A stretch of 64,000 nt of DNA from Cymbidium sinense (GCA_021442155.1 CM038215.1:275640413-275704412), one strand, 5' to 3'; shown: positions 45,093 through 58,885, counted from the stretch's first letter. Made by a program: numbers and translations. The notes: generated from the sequence alone by a model not told the origin.

Positions 45093-48000
45093 GTTTAAGG
45101 TTTAGCATATTTTAGGGTTTAGGGTTTAGGGTTGTAGGTTTAGGGTTCAGTGTTTAAGGTTAATTTTATGGTTTAGTGTTTAGCATTTAGGGTTATTTTT
45201 TTTTTTTAAAATAGCAAGCCGGTAGGTTTAGGTTTATTTAGTTTATTTATTTTTATTTCTATTTAGGTTGATTTTTTTTATTTTTATTCAGTTTAGTTTA
45301 TCTATTTTAATTTATTTTTTTGGTTTAGGTTTAGGTTTATGTTTATTTTTTAGTTTAGTTTTATTTTTATTTTAGTTTTTAGGTTTAGGTTTTATTTTTT
45401 ATTTTTAGGTTTACGTTTAGGTTTTTTAATTTATTTTTTATGTTTAGGTTTTTTTTAGTTTATTTTATTTTATTTAGGTTAGGGTTTAAGTTTAGGTTCT
45501 TTTAGGTTTAGGGTTAGGTATTATTTATTTTATTTTAGGTTTATGTTTATTTTATTTTATTTATTTTAAGTTTAGGTTTTAGTTTAGTTTAGGTTTAATT
45601 TTTTATTTATTTATAGGTTTTATTTTTAAGGTTTAGGGTTGAGGTTTTAGGGTTTATGATTTATGATTTAAGGTTTAGAATCTTTATAAAAAAAATTAAG
45701 TAAACCGATAGGTTTAGGTTAATTTAGTTTACTTAGTTTATTTATTTATTTATTTTAGTTTAGGATTTAGTGTTTAGTGTTTAGGGTTTAGTGTTTAGGT
45801 TTTAGGATTTAGGGGTTTTAGGGTTTAGGGTTTAGGGTTTAGGATTTAGGGCTAGCTTAGGGTTTAGGGTTAGTTTAAGGTTTAGGGTTTAGGCTTTAGG
45901 GTTTAGGGTTTTTAGGGTTTAGAGTTTAGGGTTTAGGGTTAATTTAGGGTTTAGGGACTAGGGTTTTAGGGTTAATGGTAGGGTTTAGGGTTTAGGTTTA
46001 GGGTTTAGAGTTTAGAGTTTAGGGTTTAGAGTTAGGGTTTAGGGTGTAGGCTTTCCCATTTAGGGTTTTTTTGGGTTTAAGGTTTAAGGTTAACTTAGGG
46101 TTTAGGGTTAGTTTAAAGTTTATGGTTAAGGCTTTAGGGTTTAGAGTTTTTAGGGTTTAAGGTTTAGGGTTTTATGAATTTTGGGTTTAGGGTTAGTGTT
46201 AGGGTTTAGGGTTTAGGGTTAGGGTTTAGGGTTTAGGATTTAGGGTTTAGGGTTTATGGTTTAGGGTTTTGGAGTTTATGCTTCTAGGGTTTAGGGTTTA
46301 TGGTTTAGGTTTTTTAGGGTGTAGGGTTTATGGTTGCAGATTTAGGGTTGAAGGTTTAGGGTTTAGGGTTTAGGATTTAGGGTTTAAAGTTTTTTAAAAA
46401 AAAATTAAATTAAGTAAACCAGTAGGTTTAGGTTTATTTAGTATATTTAGTTTATATTTTATTTATTTTAGTTTACTTTATTATTATTTTTTTGTTTAGT
46501 GTAGTTTATTTATTTTAGTATATTTTTTAAGTTTAGGTTTGGGTTTAGGTCTATTTTTTAGTTGAGTTTAATTTTTATTTAATTTTTTATTTTTAAATCT
46601 TAGTTTTTATTTTTAGGTTTAGGTTTAGATTTTTATTTTATTTTTGTAGTTTTATGTTTTATGTTTTTATTTTAGATTCATATTTAAGTTTTAGTTTTTA
46701 GTTTAGGTTTAGTTTTTTTTAGTTTATTTTATTTTATTTAGTTTAGGTTTAGGTTTCAGTTTAATTTATTTTAGGTTTTGGCTTAGGTTTTATTTATTTT
46801 TGTCTAGTGTACTATAGTTTAGGTTTTGGATTATTTTATTTTATTTATTTTATTTTTATTTTAGGTTTTTTTTCGATTAGGGTTTAAGTATTATTTTTTT
46901 ATTTATTTTTGGTTTATTTTTTAGGTTTAGGTTTTTATTTTATTTTATTTTATGTTTATTTATTTTTATTTTAGTTTTAGTTTTTATTTTATTTAGGTCT
47001 TTTATTCTTTAGTTAATATTAATTTTTGGGTTAGTTTAGGTTATTATTTATTTTATTTTAGTTTTCTTTTATATATTTTATTTTATTTTATTTTTAAGTT
47101 TAGGTTTAGGTTTTATTATTTTGTTTTTTTATTTAATTTAAGTGTAGGATTTTTTGTTTAATTTATTTTTAGGTTTTATATAGTTTGGGTTTATGATTTT
47201 AGGTTTTTAGGGTTTAGGGTTTAGGGTTTAGGGTTTAGGGTAAAGGTTTTAGGCTTTTAGGGTTTATGGTTTTAAGGTTTAGGGTTTAGGGTTAGGGTTT
47301 AGGGTTTAAGCTTTTGGGTTTAGTGTTTAGGCTTTAGGGTTTAGGGTTTTTAGTGTTTAGAATTTATGGTTTTTAGTTAGTTTAGGGCTTAGGGTTAGTT
47401 TAGGGTTTAGGGTTTAGAGTTTAGAGCATTTTAGGGTTTAGGGTTTAAGGTTGTAGGTTTAGGGTTTAGGGTATAAGGTTAATTTTAGGATTTAGGGTTC
47501 AGGATTTAGTATTTAATGTTTAGGGTTTATGGTTTTTTTTAAAACATTAAGTAAACCAAGATGGTTAGGTTTATTTAGTTTATTATTTTAGTTTATTTTA
47601 TTTTTTATTTCTATTTACGTTTATTTTTTATTTTTTATTTAATTTAGTTTATTTATTTAAGGTTTATTTATTTTCCTTTATTTTTGTGGTTTAGGTTTAG
47701 GTTTATGTTTATTTTTTTAGTTTAGTTTTATTTTTATTTTATTTTTTAAGTTTAGGTTTTATTTTTTCTTTTTAGGTTTAGGTTAAGCTTTTTATTTTAT
47801 TTTTTAGGTTTATGTTTTAATTTTTTATTTTAGGTTTATTTTATTTTATTTAGTTTAGGTTTAGGTTTATTTTTAATTTATTTTATTTTATTTATTTTAG
47901 GGTTTAGGTTTAAGTTATTTTAGGTTTAGGATTATGTTTTATTTATTTTAGTTTAGGTTTATGTTTATTTTATTTTATCTATCTTAGGTTTGGTTTTTTT

Positions 48001-48419
48001 TAGTTTAGGGTTTAGGTTTTATTTTTTATTTATTTTTTAGGTTTTATTTTTAAGTTTATTTTTAAGGTTTATTAGTGTTAGTTATAGGGTTTAGGGTTGA
48101 GGGTTTAAGGTTTAGGGTCTTTTTTTATAAAAAAAAAATTAAGTAAACCAATAGGTTCAAGTTTATTTATTATTTATTTTAGTTTAAGGTTTAGGATTTA
48201 GGGTTTAGGCTTTAGGCTTTAGGGTTTAGGGTTTAGGGTTTAAGGTTATGGTTTAGGGTTATATTACAGTTTAGGGTTACTTTAAGGTTTAGGGTTTAGG
48301 CTTTAGGGTTTAGGGTTTTTAGGGTTTATGGTTTAGGGTTTAGGGTTAGTTTAGGGTTTAGGGTTTAGGGTTTTAGGATTTAGGTTTATGATTAGTGTTA
48401 GGGTTTAGGGTTTAGGTTT

Positions 48420-49020
48420 GGTTTAGGTTGGTTTAGGTTTAGTGGTTCAGTGTAGGTCAGGGGTTTAGGTTTAGGGTTTAGTTTAAGTTTATAGTTTAAA
48501 CTTTAGGTTTGGTTTTAGGGTTTATAGTTTAGGTTTTAATGTTAATTTATGGTTTAGGTTTAGGTTTAGTGTTTAAACTTTAGGGAGTTTAGGGTTTAGG
48601 GTTTAGGTTTAAAGTTAGTGTTACTTCTGGTTGTTGAAAGGTTTGGTTTAGTTTGGTTTAGGTTTTAAAGCCTATAGTTTAGATTAGTTAAGGTTAGGGT
48701 TTAGGTTTAAGTTTAGTATTAGTGTTAGGTTTATTTGGGGTTTAAGGTTTGGGGTTTAGGGTTAGGTTGGAGTTTAGGGTTTAAGGTTTAGTATTTAAAC
48801 TAGGTTAATTTTAGGTTTAGGGTTGAGTTTCATTTAGTTTATAGTTCAGGTTTAGGGTTATTAGTTTAGGTTTATAGGTTTAGGTTTATAGTTTAGATTT
48901 AGGTTCTGATTTAGGTTTAGGATAGTATTTAGGTTTCTGGTTTGGGGTTTAGGTTTAGATTTAGGTTAGGCCTTTAGGGTTTAGTTTTATGGTTTGGGTT
49001 TAGGGTTTTACATCCCAGGG
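48420..49020 (+). repeat. Irregular variant block of the array
   Basis: GGTTTGGTTTAGGTTGGTTT-like words, GTTAGTGTTA and AGTGGTTCAGTG replace the regular TTTAGGG words. It remains G/T-rich on + but has more C than its neighbours. It resembles in part the GC-rich patches at 20345-20530 and 61400-61565. Confidence 0.5.
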
Positions 49021-51172
49021 TTTAGGTTTAGTTTATAGTTTAGGGTTTTTAGGGTGTAGGGTTTAGGGTTGTAAATTTATGTTTATAGGTGTAGGGTTTA
49101 GTGTTTAAGGTTTTTTTTAAAAAAAATAAAATTAAGTAAATCCGTAGGTTTAGGTTTATTTAGTATATTTAGTTTATTTTTAATTTATTTTAGTTTAATT
49201 TATTTTTTATTTTTCTTTTGGTTTATTTTTTATTTTTTATAGTGTAGTTTATTTATTTTAGTTTAGGTTTTTTATTTTAGTTTATTTTTTAGTTTTAGGT
49301 TTACTTTTTAGCTGAGTTTTATTTTTTATTTTTAGGTTTTAGTTTTTATTTTTAGGTTTAGGTTTAGATTTTTATTTTATTTTTTTAGGTTTAGGTTTTA
49401 GGTTTTTATTTTAGGTTCATTTTTATGTTTTATTTTTTAGTTTAGGTTTAGTTTTTTTTAGTTTATTTTATTTTTTTAAATTTTAGTTTTTGTTTAGGTT
49501 TAGGCTTAGGTTTTATTTAATTTTTTCTAGTTTACAATAGTTTAGGTTTTGGCTTATTTTATTTTATTTTTATTTTAGTTTTTTTTTTCATTTAGGGTTT
49601 ACGTTTTATTTTTTATTTATTTTTAGGTTTAGGTTTTTATTTAGTTTTGTTTTTATTTTATTTTAAGTTTAGTTTTAATTTTATTTAGGTCTTTTATTCT
49701 TCAATTAATTTAATTTTTTTAGTTTAGTTTAGGTTTTTATTTATTTTATGTTAGTATTCTTTTATTTTTTATTTTATTTTTTTTAAGGTTTTAGTTTTGG
49801 TTTTTATTTTATTATTTTGTTTTTTCATTTAATTTATGTTTAGGTTTTTTGTTTAATTTATTTTTAGGTTTTAGATACTTTAGGTTTAGGTTTTTCAGTT
49901 TTTAGGGTTTAGAGTTTAGGGTTTAGGGTTTAGGTTTTTGGGTTTTAGGGTTTAGGGTTTTAAGGTTTAGGGTTTAGGGTTTATGGTTTAGGGTTTTTAG
50001 GGTTGAGGGTTTAGGCTTTAGGGTTTGGGTTTTTTAATTCCATTTTTTTTAAATTTAATTTATTTTATTAATTTATTTTTTTAAGATTTATATTTTATTT
50101 TTTTTAGTATTTTTATTTATTTTAGATTTATTATTATTTTTTTATTTATTTTTTTTTTATTTATTTTTTTTATTTTTAGGTTTATTTATTTTATTTTATT
50201 TTATTTTTAGGTTTAGGTTTAGTTATTTTAGGTTTATTTTAAGGTTTTATTTATTTTAGTTTAGTTTATTTTAGGTTTAGATTTTTTTTTTTTAAGTTTA
50301 GGGTTTATTTTATTTTTAGTTTATTTTAGGTTTTAGTTTTTTTTAAAGTTTTGGTTATTATTTAGTTTTTATTTTGTTTTATTTTAGGTTTATTTTATTT
50401 TTATTTAGGTTTAGGTTTAGGTTTAGGTTTAGGTTTAGGTATTTATTTATTTTATTTTTAGGTTTTACTTAGTTTAGGTTTAGTTTTTTAGATGTTTAGT
50501 GTTTAGGGTTGTAGGTTAAAGGTATAGGGTTTAGGTTTAGGTTTATTTTTAGTTTATTTTATTTTATTTAGTTTAGGGTTTAGGTTTTATTTATTTTAGG
50601 TTTGGGTTTAGGTTTTATTTATTTTTGTTTATATTTTTTTTTAGTTTAGGGTTTAAGTTTAATTTTTTATTTATTTTTAAGTTTTATTTTTAGGTTTATT
50701 TCCTAGCTTTAAGTTTTTATTTAGTTTTAATTTTTTTTACTTTAGGTGTTTTATTTAGGTTTTATTTTATGTTTATTTTATTTTTAGTTTCATTTAGGTT
50801 TTATCTATTTAGTTTAGTTTTATTTTTTATATTTTATTTTTAGGTTTAAGTTTAGGTTTAGGTTTAATTTTTAGTTTAGGTTTTTATTTTATTTAATTTA
50901 AGTTTAGATTTTTTTTATTTATTTTAATTTTAAGTTTTATTTAGTTTAGGTTTAGGTTTTTAGGGTTTAGGGTTTAGGGTTTATTGTTTCTAGTTAATGG
51001 TTTAGGATCTTAGGGTTTAGGGTTTAGGGTTTAGCATTTTAGGGTTTAGGGTTTTAAGGTTTAGGGTTTATGGTTAGGGTTTTGGGTTTAGGGTTTAGGG
51101 TTTAGGGTTTAGTGTTTAGGCTTTAGGGTTTAGGGTTTTTAGGATTCAGGGTTTAGTGTCTAGAGTTTAAGG

Positions 51173-51214
51173 TTTTTTTTTTTAGGGAAACCCCCATGTA
51201 GGGGGTATTTTATT
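51173..51214 (-). terminator. L1 polyadenylation signal and poly(A) tail
   Basis: On -, AATAAA (51214-51209) is followed by a C/G-run hairpin-like end, ACCCCCTACATGGGGGT (51206-51190), TTTCCCT and then eleven A (51183-51173). The arms CCCCC/GGGGG can pair. This is the processed 3' end of the LINE transcript. Confidence 0.85.
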
Positions 51215-54200
51215 GCCACAAAAAGAGGGTTACAAGGTCCTTAAAGGGGATAAACACCAGAACTACTGCTCAAAGAGGTTCAATCAGCCTAAGGAGTAAA
51301 TCCCCTATTTAAGTACATCCAAAAGCAAAAGAAGACATTAAAGCAATCAAAAGATACAAATTGATTAACATAATAAGCCAATGAAAGATTAGGGCCAATG
51401 CTCTGCAGGATGTGAGAATGCATGACACTATGGAGCAAACCTGCAAGAGGACAAGAGAGAAGCTCCTACAAAAATGTAAATAGAAAGTGATTAGAGCAGC
51501 TAAGGTAATACAGATAAAAAGATATATGAAAATAGCATAATCTAAGAATGATAGTAAAGAATTGTGATAGAGAAGGCTCAGGCTCAATCACACCAAGATG
51601 GGGCAGATGCAAATTTGAGTATCCAAACTTCAGCAGAAGGGTTACATCACAAGAGCTACTACCAAACCAAAAGGGAGTGAAATCATCACAGTCATCATAG
51701 CCAACAAACCTATAAGAAGATAGCAGCCAGTTGTTGAAAGTCTTATGGGCTTTATTACCTACAAACTTAAACAAAACCATATATAATATAGAGAGGAAAT
51801 TGCAAAGGGCGAGGAAGGAGGGTCCCATGCAGAAAAGTATCATCAATATAGTCACCCTGACATGAGAATACTTATACATATGAGAATGAGCCATCTCTGC
51901 TACAACCTCATGAAAAGTCATATCCAAGAAGAGAAATAGGTTAGCATATAAACCCTCCACAAGAAAATAATAGAGGAGGCAGCCTGCTGAAATCCTGCTA
52001 AGCAAGTCAATGAGCCTATAAATAACACCATCCCAAACATATGATATATATATGAATCATTCAGACCAGTAGGACAGCATAGAAGTAAAGGCTAGAAAAT
52101 GAACCCAATCATAATAATGAATGCATATGTGAACAACCCCCTTATTAATATCCATATCAGTAGTTGGCAAAAAGCAATTGTATAGGAAGGCAGCATAACC
52201 CAACACAAGAAATAGACAACAACCTACAAAAAATAGCACCAAATAAAGATGAAAACTGACTCCGAGCGATTGAGGACCAAAAATCAGATAATCCAGATCA
52301 ACAAACAACCAAGATAGCAAGACATCAAAAGGCAGCAGCTGTCCATAGTACCACCCATTCAGAATAGACAGTGCATACCAAGAAGATAGCTACACAAACT
52401 TAACCAAACCCATATGGGAATAGAGACAATAGCAAATAATGTAGATCACAACTATCAGGAGATGAACAATAGCCCAGACATAAATAGTAAGGGCAATCAG
52501 AAAGCCAACCCCAACAACAAAACAGTTAATGCAACATTGGAACCCACCAAAAGATAAATAAAAAAGGGGATTCAAATAAGGGTCAAAATTAGAATCCAGA
52601 AAAAACAAGATAATAGATAACAAAGACAAAAAATAGCGAAGACAACAACAACTAAGATAGCAACAACCAAGATGGCAAGAGACAGGAAGTTGGCCATGAA
52701 ACCTCTCAATTAGAGTAGACATTGCAGTAGTTAGTAACCTAATAGATAGAGCATAAAAATAGGGTTTTGGAAGGCAGCAACCCAGACACCAATCACTAAA
52801 AATAATCAGAACAGCAACCTCAGAAACAACTTGCTGAACATAGGACCTTGAAGTCCTACAACCAACAAAGATGGAGCCAACTTAGGAATCCTGAAAAACC
52901 AAGATAGCAAATATCCAAGACAACAAAAACTAGCTAGATGGCCATAAAGCCACCCATACAGAATAAACAGTGCAATAGATACAAGTTTAATTGAAAGAGG
53001 ATGGAGAAAACAACAACAGGTAAATTAGACCAATGAATTCAGATGATATGAATATAATAAATCAATAAGGGGGTTCAAAACAAAAGCCACCAAGCAATCA
53101 ACAACTTCAATAGAGGCTTCAACAAAAAACAAACCAAAACCCCGTGAGACAAAGATGTAGAGTATTAATCTAGTTCAGCCAACAACCAAGATAGTTAATA
53201 CTAACAAGTTGGCCAAGAGTCCACCCAATTAGAGTAAACAAAGCATATGTAAAGATCCAAATAATCAGATGGATAATCACAGGGATCTGAAAAATTTTAA
53301 TAGAACCAAGTGGGATAAAATAGCAGCAAGAGAAATCAACAGTTTCCCAATTATTGACAATAAAAATAGTCAGAAAATCAAAAGGCAGGAAACAGATAAT
53401 AACCACAAAGATAACCTGTTGGACAAAGGACCCTAAAATCCAAAAGCCAACAGTGGTAGCAATAAAACAAAAATTACACTGACCATATAAAACTCCAATA
53501 AAAAGCATAGATGTAAAATAGAAATAGAAAGGGTTCAAAGGATAATCAATAGAAAAAACCTTCCAGATAAAGCTGATCAGGCTAGCAGTTAAACCCACCA
53601 CCACAGTAAAGGCAAATTGAGAAGCCAACAAGGAAGTCCAAACTTGCAAGGAAATAATAAAATTGAACAGGAAATTGCAAAATCTCTCTTGGTAGATAAG
53701 GAAAATGAGGTTGTCAAAACAATGAAGACCACCAGCACCATAATCAACCAAATAAACTCCCAAGTTAAAGAATTAAAACAATAATGATGAAGATCATCCA
53801 GACGACAAACATTCAGAAATGAGAGGTAAGAAATCGCCAAGAAGAAAATAAAGCCATCATGTACCACAACCTCAAGAGAGGCCAATGAACGAAACTAATA
53901 AAACCTAAGAAGCATGAAGCAATAACAAGAATTACCAACAGTGATTTGCACAATTGTAACAGAGCCAAAAGTTAAAAAACAATAGATAAAATGATCAGCA
54001 ATAGCCCGGATGAGAATCGCAAAGACATTCAGAAGAACACCAGGCAACAAATAGCTAAGAAACACAAAGTTAACCTACAGGAAAGTGAATCTAGAAATCC
54101 TACAGCCATAGATTAAAACAACGCTATAATTATTGCAACCATAGGATAAGCTAATAAAAAGTAGTGGGGAAATAGAGCCATAATAGGGGTTCAAAAGGGT

Positions 54201-54922
54201 CTCATCAATGAAATCCTTTAGGACAAAGGAGAATAGGCTACCAGCAGAACTATCAACCTCAGAGAAATCATACTGAAAGGAAGTCATTAAACAATTCCAA
54301 ACCTACAAAAAACCATTAATAATAACAAGGGTATTGTAGATTCTTTCCATAGTATGCAAACTAATGACAACAAAAAAACATTAAACCAACTCCAAAACGA
54401 CAAAAAGGCCCAAAAGTCCAACAACCAACAATTAAACCTTCAACATAGATGTTGCATCCAACTTAAGATAAACCATTAAAGAGCAAAGGAACACAAAGAA
54501 TCACAAGAGAGTCCCACAACATCGAATATTGGAAATCAAGAAATAATTCCAAATCTTTAGAGAAAAGTTATAGCGATATTGCAAGATCTCTCTGTGTGAA
54601 GGTAAGGTTATGGAGAATAGGGAGAAACAAAGAAGACCCCAAACAAGGTTGGATAATTAAACCAACAATAGATGCCACTTAGCCAGCAAAAGGACCACAA
54701 GAGTAATTTGATGATGCATGAAATTCTAAAGGAGAAGAAGACATTAACAAAATAATAGAAGAAGCTCTAATTAAAGCTAGGACAATTATACCAACAACAC
54801 ATGCCACAAAGAAGAAGACCAAGGGATATTAGGTTGATGCATCGAAAGACCAAAGAAGTAACAAAGAATAGAAAAATGATCATGCAAAGAGGTATTGAAA
54901 CAAGTGAATCCAATAGATTAGA
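51215..54922 (-). repeat. Long degenerate-repeat 3' region of the L1 LINE
   Basis: This lies after the ORF2 stop and before the poly(A) signal. It has several open stretches on - (for example 52005-51466 and 53763-53170) rich in Leu, Phe and Cys, but they resemble no family I know and look like translated low-complexity DNA. Diverged repeats are visible on +: a CCAAGATAG.. to CCACCCATTCAGAATAGACAGTGCA-type unit near 52307, 52660, 52905 and 53180, and GGGGTTCAAA-like words near 52566, 53068, 53530 and 54186. Repeat amplification inside the LINE 3' region best explains its length. A real small membrane protein cannot be excluded but is unlikely. Confidence 0.55.
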
Positions 54923-55800
54923 TTAATTTTTGAGATAAGGAAGCCCATTATTGTCCAGATTAACCAAGCCACACAATTTTTTAGGAAGGGTTAGTTGATC
55001 AAAGAATTTTATACCATCCAATCTAGCACCTAGATTGTCCAGATAATCAGCAAATGCATTACCCTCGGGCCATACATGAATGATTTTAAAGTAGAGTTGG
55101 GCAAGGAGAGCTCTAGTTTGTTTAAGAAGGTAGTACAATTCTGTATTGCCCATATTTGTGGTAGTCAAAAGATCAAGGGGCAACCTCAATCCAAATATTG
55201 AGCCAACCTTTTTGAAGGCAAATTTCAAGAGCTTTGTACACTTCCATGAGCTCAACAAAGGGAATAGAGCAAGGATTAAGGGGGTATGCAAAAGCACATA
55301 GGACTTTTCCATTAAGATTTCTAAAAATTCCACCACTTTTGAACCTTGAGAGACAGCCATCGTTAACTTTAATAGTGTTGGCATGAGGTTTTACCCAATA
55401 AACAATCTTATCATCTTTACAGATGGGTTGATCCGATAAGTTAAAACCCAGTTTATTGGCCACAAATTTGCACCCTTTGAATTATTTGTATTTAATTAAT
55501 TTGGCATTAAACAAGTCACGAATTTTATTTTAGTTCTAGCAATTATCCTCATGTGGTTCATAGGGATCCCACGATATTTTGCATCATTTCGTTCCATCCA
55601 TATGAACCAAATAAGAGTGATAGCAATTATAACTTTAATGTGACCTTTAATAGTGTTGTCAAAATAAACTTCAAGGAGTTGGTATAAATTTAAGGAGCCA
55701 TTGAAAATGACAATGTTAAAGAGGTCATCATACCAAATAAGTTTAGAAGCAATGGCCATTAACAAAAACATGGTTCACATTCTCAATGTGGAAACAACAT
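54923..55800 (-). pseudogene. L1 ORF2 C-terminus: zf-RVT and RNase H, broken
   Basis: The zf-RVT remnant (QCQCCFHIENVNHVFV, near 55800-55750) precedes 55771-55496, whose TLIWFIWMERNDAKYRG is the usual linker to RNase H. The RNase H piece 55463-55173 has WVKPHANTIKVNDGCLSRF (catalytic Asp in NDG), SGGIFRNLNGKVLCAFAYPL and ELMEVYKALEICL (Glu motif). After a frameshift near 55175, IIHVWPEGNAFADYLDNLGA (last Asp) leads to the ORF2 end at 54923, NNGLPYLKN then a stop. Domain identity is clear, but the frame is not intact. Confidence 0.85.
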
Positions 55801-57830
55801 TGGCATTTTGAAGGTAATTGAAAACCTTTACCCCACAACAAGGAGTCAATAGGGATGAAGTTATTCAAAATATGCCAAGTAAGAATAGAATAAGAAGTAG
55901 GGATATTGTTATTCCAAAGTTTGGAAAATACATAGGAAAAATCATGAGCTTCTTTAATGTGAATCCAAACATTTTAAAAGTTGAAATCACCATTATGTGA
56001 AAGCTTAAAAAGGATCTGATCTTGATTGGTAAGAATGATAGGAATAGTAGTAAGCTTATTTAAAAGAGAGGGTGGAATATAATCAGTAAGCTTACTATTG
56101 TACCACATATTATTATGCCAGAAGGAGTTCACTCTAATAGCAGTAGTGGAATGAGTAGAAAGTAATTCGAGAATGGACCCACCTCACAGCATCTTGATAA
56201 AAGAAAGAGGAACCAGTTAATCCCCAAGAAATTAAGGATTGACATCCCATTTGATGGAACAAAGTCTTTTCCAAAAAAGAGAGTCTCCCATTTTATAAGG
56301 CAAATGAGAGGGTGCTTACCCGACAAGATTTAGTCATGAAATTATGCCCATAGACTATTGTTTTTCCTAAAATTCCACCAAAGTTTATAAGAAAAAAAGG
56401 ATAGTTTCCTTAAATGATGAAGACCCACCTTCAAATGTGCCATAGGTTTTATACCAAGAGGTGCATTTTTTTTTTAGAGGAATTATTAGATCCCCAAAAA
56501 AATTTGTTAATGCCCTCAATGCTAATGGTAGAGTTGGTCGGAATGGTTTGAATGAGATACAAAGGCATGGAGTTAAGGGTTCTCTTAATCAAAGTGAGCC
56601 TACCACCAAATGAAAGTAAATGAAATTCCCAAACAAAAATTTTATTATAGATTTTTGGATTAGCTCATAAAAAAGGTGAGATCTTTTCTGACCTTTAAAA
56701 AGCAGAGCACCAAGATATTTAACAAGAAGTTGTTGTTGTTGTTGAAAATTAGTAATTCTTAAGATTTGGTTGGTCCTATTGCTCAAGATTTTAGAAGAAG
56801 GAATGAAACAACTTTTTCCCTCATTGAGAAAAAGATCGCTTTCATTGCCAAATTTATTTAAAAGATTCTTAATAGTTTTAATGTGAGGAATTGAGGCATT
56901 GCAAAAGATTATAAAGTCATTAGCAAAACTAAGATGAGAGACAGGAAGACCACCTTGAGTTCTATAAAACATCCTAGGATTATTGTAAAAAAGATCATTC
57001 GACTAGATAGATATTCAACGAATAATAAAAGAGGGGGATAGGGGATCCCCTTGTCTCAAACCATACTTTGAAGGGAAAAAACCTAGGGATTCACCATTCA
57101 TGATAACAGAAAACCAAACATTTGTAATGCAATTTTTTATGAGATGGATAAAATAATAAAAAAACCTAAGCAAATGAAGAATTTGAAAGAGGAAATCCTA
57201 AGAGAGGTTGTCGAAAGCTTTAGTGATGTCCAGTTTAAAAAGGATGTTACCACCTCTGATAGGAACGTCAATGTCATGAATTAGCTCTTGTGCTAGAAGT
57301 ATGTTATCAGATATAGCTTTACCTTTAACGAAGCAAGTTTGGTTGGAGGAAATAATTTTAGGCAGCAGCGGACTAATTCTATTAGCAATTGATTTAGCAA
57401 TGAGTTTATGAAAGAAGGTACAAAGGTCGATCTAAATCACCCCAAGTGGATTATTAATTTTGGGAATGAGGATAATGGAAGTGCTAGAAAAATATCTAGG
57501 TAAAGGGTTTCCCTAAAAAAAATTAGCAACAACATCAACAAGGTTAGTCTTAATAATAGGTCAGCAATGTTGAAAGAATTGAGTCATGTAGCCTTCAAGG
57601 CTAGCAACAAAATCAGTATTCATGATATTTTGAATATTACCAATCTCAGCTTCCGTAAGACGCAAACTGCGCAAGTGGTTTTCATCATTAGAGATCTTAG
57701 GGGATCGTGTGTGGAGAGGCTTCAAGAGGGGTTCGTTGTTTAATAAATTTTGAAATTGATGTATGTAATCTTTAATATCATTATTATCGTAATCCAGTGC
57801 TATCATTTTGATTTTTTAATAATAGAGTTT
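55801..57830 (-). pseudogene. L1 ORF2 reverse transcriptase, broken
   Basis: This is a LINE polymerase remnant scattered over several frames. NSTSIILIPKINNPLGVI lies near 57480-57430. Palm motif A is FKLDITKAFDNL at about 57243-57204. LRQGDPLSPS is at about 57060-57030. The catalytic motif C reads SFANDFIIFC in the piece 56972-56589, so the first Asp of the usual FADD is Asn (56921-56919). AVKYLGALL-type thumb sequence follows. The upstream piece 57806-57561 is the N-terminal approach to the polymerase. The active-site change and many stops show it is inactive. Confidence 0.85.
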
Positions 57831-58289
57831 AAGGCTTACTTTTTTTTAAAAGAGCATGGAAGTACTTTGTGTTTCACCATCGCAATATGTTTGCTAGCCT
57901 TTTTGCCGGTTTCCTCCATATTCGATAATTAATCAAGTTATCTTTAGCATTCAATTCAGCTTATTAGAGTCACAAACAAGATCTTCAAGAGAGCAAACAA
58001 GTTGTTCCATATTTTTGAGATTAGCAAAAAGATTTTTAAAATGATTCTTGTTCCACCAATTTAGATTTTTTTAAGCCTTTTTAGCTTAAGCCAAAGGAGA
58101 ATCATGCCTTTAACGAAATTATCAGGATGAATAGGGGCCCGCCAATTAATGGAAACAACATTAATGAATTTGCTATGATGGATCCACATATTTTTTAAAT
58201 CTAAAGGGAGTAGAGGAGGATGGTCTAGTGGATGGATTTTGAAAAATCAAAAGAGCATGGTCGATAAAAGTTCGCTTAAATGTTCAACC

Positions 58290-58885
58290 GATGTAAGAGG
58301 CTATTGATTGATCCAAAGGGAATTAAAGAGGGTCCTATCAAGCTGTTGCCAAAGTCTAGAATTATGCCACGTATAGTCAAAACCCAAAAAGCTAATATCA
58401 ATCAAATTATAATCAAGAATCATATTAGAAAAGTCTTCCATGGAATGAATGTTAGGAGAGCAACCTCCCCTTCTTTCTGAGGAAGCGAGAATAGTATTGA
58501 AATCACCACCAACCAACCAAGGTTTGTTGACAGAGGAGGCAAATGTTCTTAAGTTATCCCAAAGGATGCTCCCACCAATTCTATTACAAGATGCATAAAT
58601 AAATGAACCAAGAGTAGAAAATTCACCCAATGAGATTTGAACATTAACCAATTGATGAAGTCATCAAAAATAGAGATGTTGACTAAATTATTCCAAAAAC
58701 ACCAAATTTTATTGCTAATATTATAAAAGAAGTTTTGAAAGCGAAGCATTCTAGCAACTTTGGTGATCTTAGAATGAATGGTTTAATAATAATAAGTAAG
58801 GCTATGTTATGAGTACGGCAAAGGCTTCTAACACGGTTGCGGACAACGAGAGTCCCAATACCCCTAACATTCTAAATAAGAAAAT
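58290..58885 (-). pseudogene. L1 ORF2 endonuclease, broken
   Basis: This is an apurinic-type endonuclease at the start of ORF2. It opens with NVRGIGTLVVRNRVRSLC near 58880-58820, the usual plant L1 beginning. After frameshifts the piece 58651-58301 has FIYASCNRIGGSILWDNL, PWLVGGDFNTILASSERRGG with the catalytic GDFN near 58507-58496, and LIDISFLGFDYTWHNSR. The segment down to about 57830 is a degraded linker. The ~570 bases above (58886-59454) separate ORF1 and ORF2 and hold no domain I recognise. Confidence 0.85.

Larger units (their letters stand above)
43169..51172 (+). repeat. Higher-order telomere-like array between the two LINEs
   Basis: This is the longest uninterrupted array segment, 8 kb. 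Block markers lie near 43730, 45208, 45693, 46408, 47541, 48137 and 49129. The cleanest TTTAGGG tandem (about seven near-perfect units) is at 43501-43549. GGG-rich blocks are at 43290-43680, 44530-45190, 45760-46390, 47205-47540, 48190-49080, 49900-50030 and 50950-51170. A TTTAGG hexamer run is at about 50406-50440. No gene on either strand. Confidence 0.9.

Noticed and set aside
51466..53763. Long hydrophobic reading frames on - (179 and 197 codons) that look like membrane proteins
   Set aside because: They lie inside the L1 3' region between ORF2 and its poly(A), overlap internal repeats, overlap each other in different frames and show no known domain. The Leu/Phe richness follows from the base composition of the strand.
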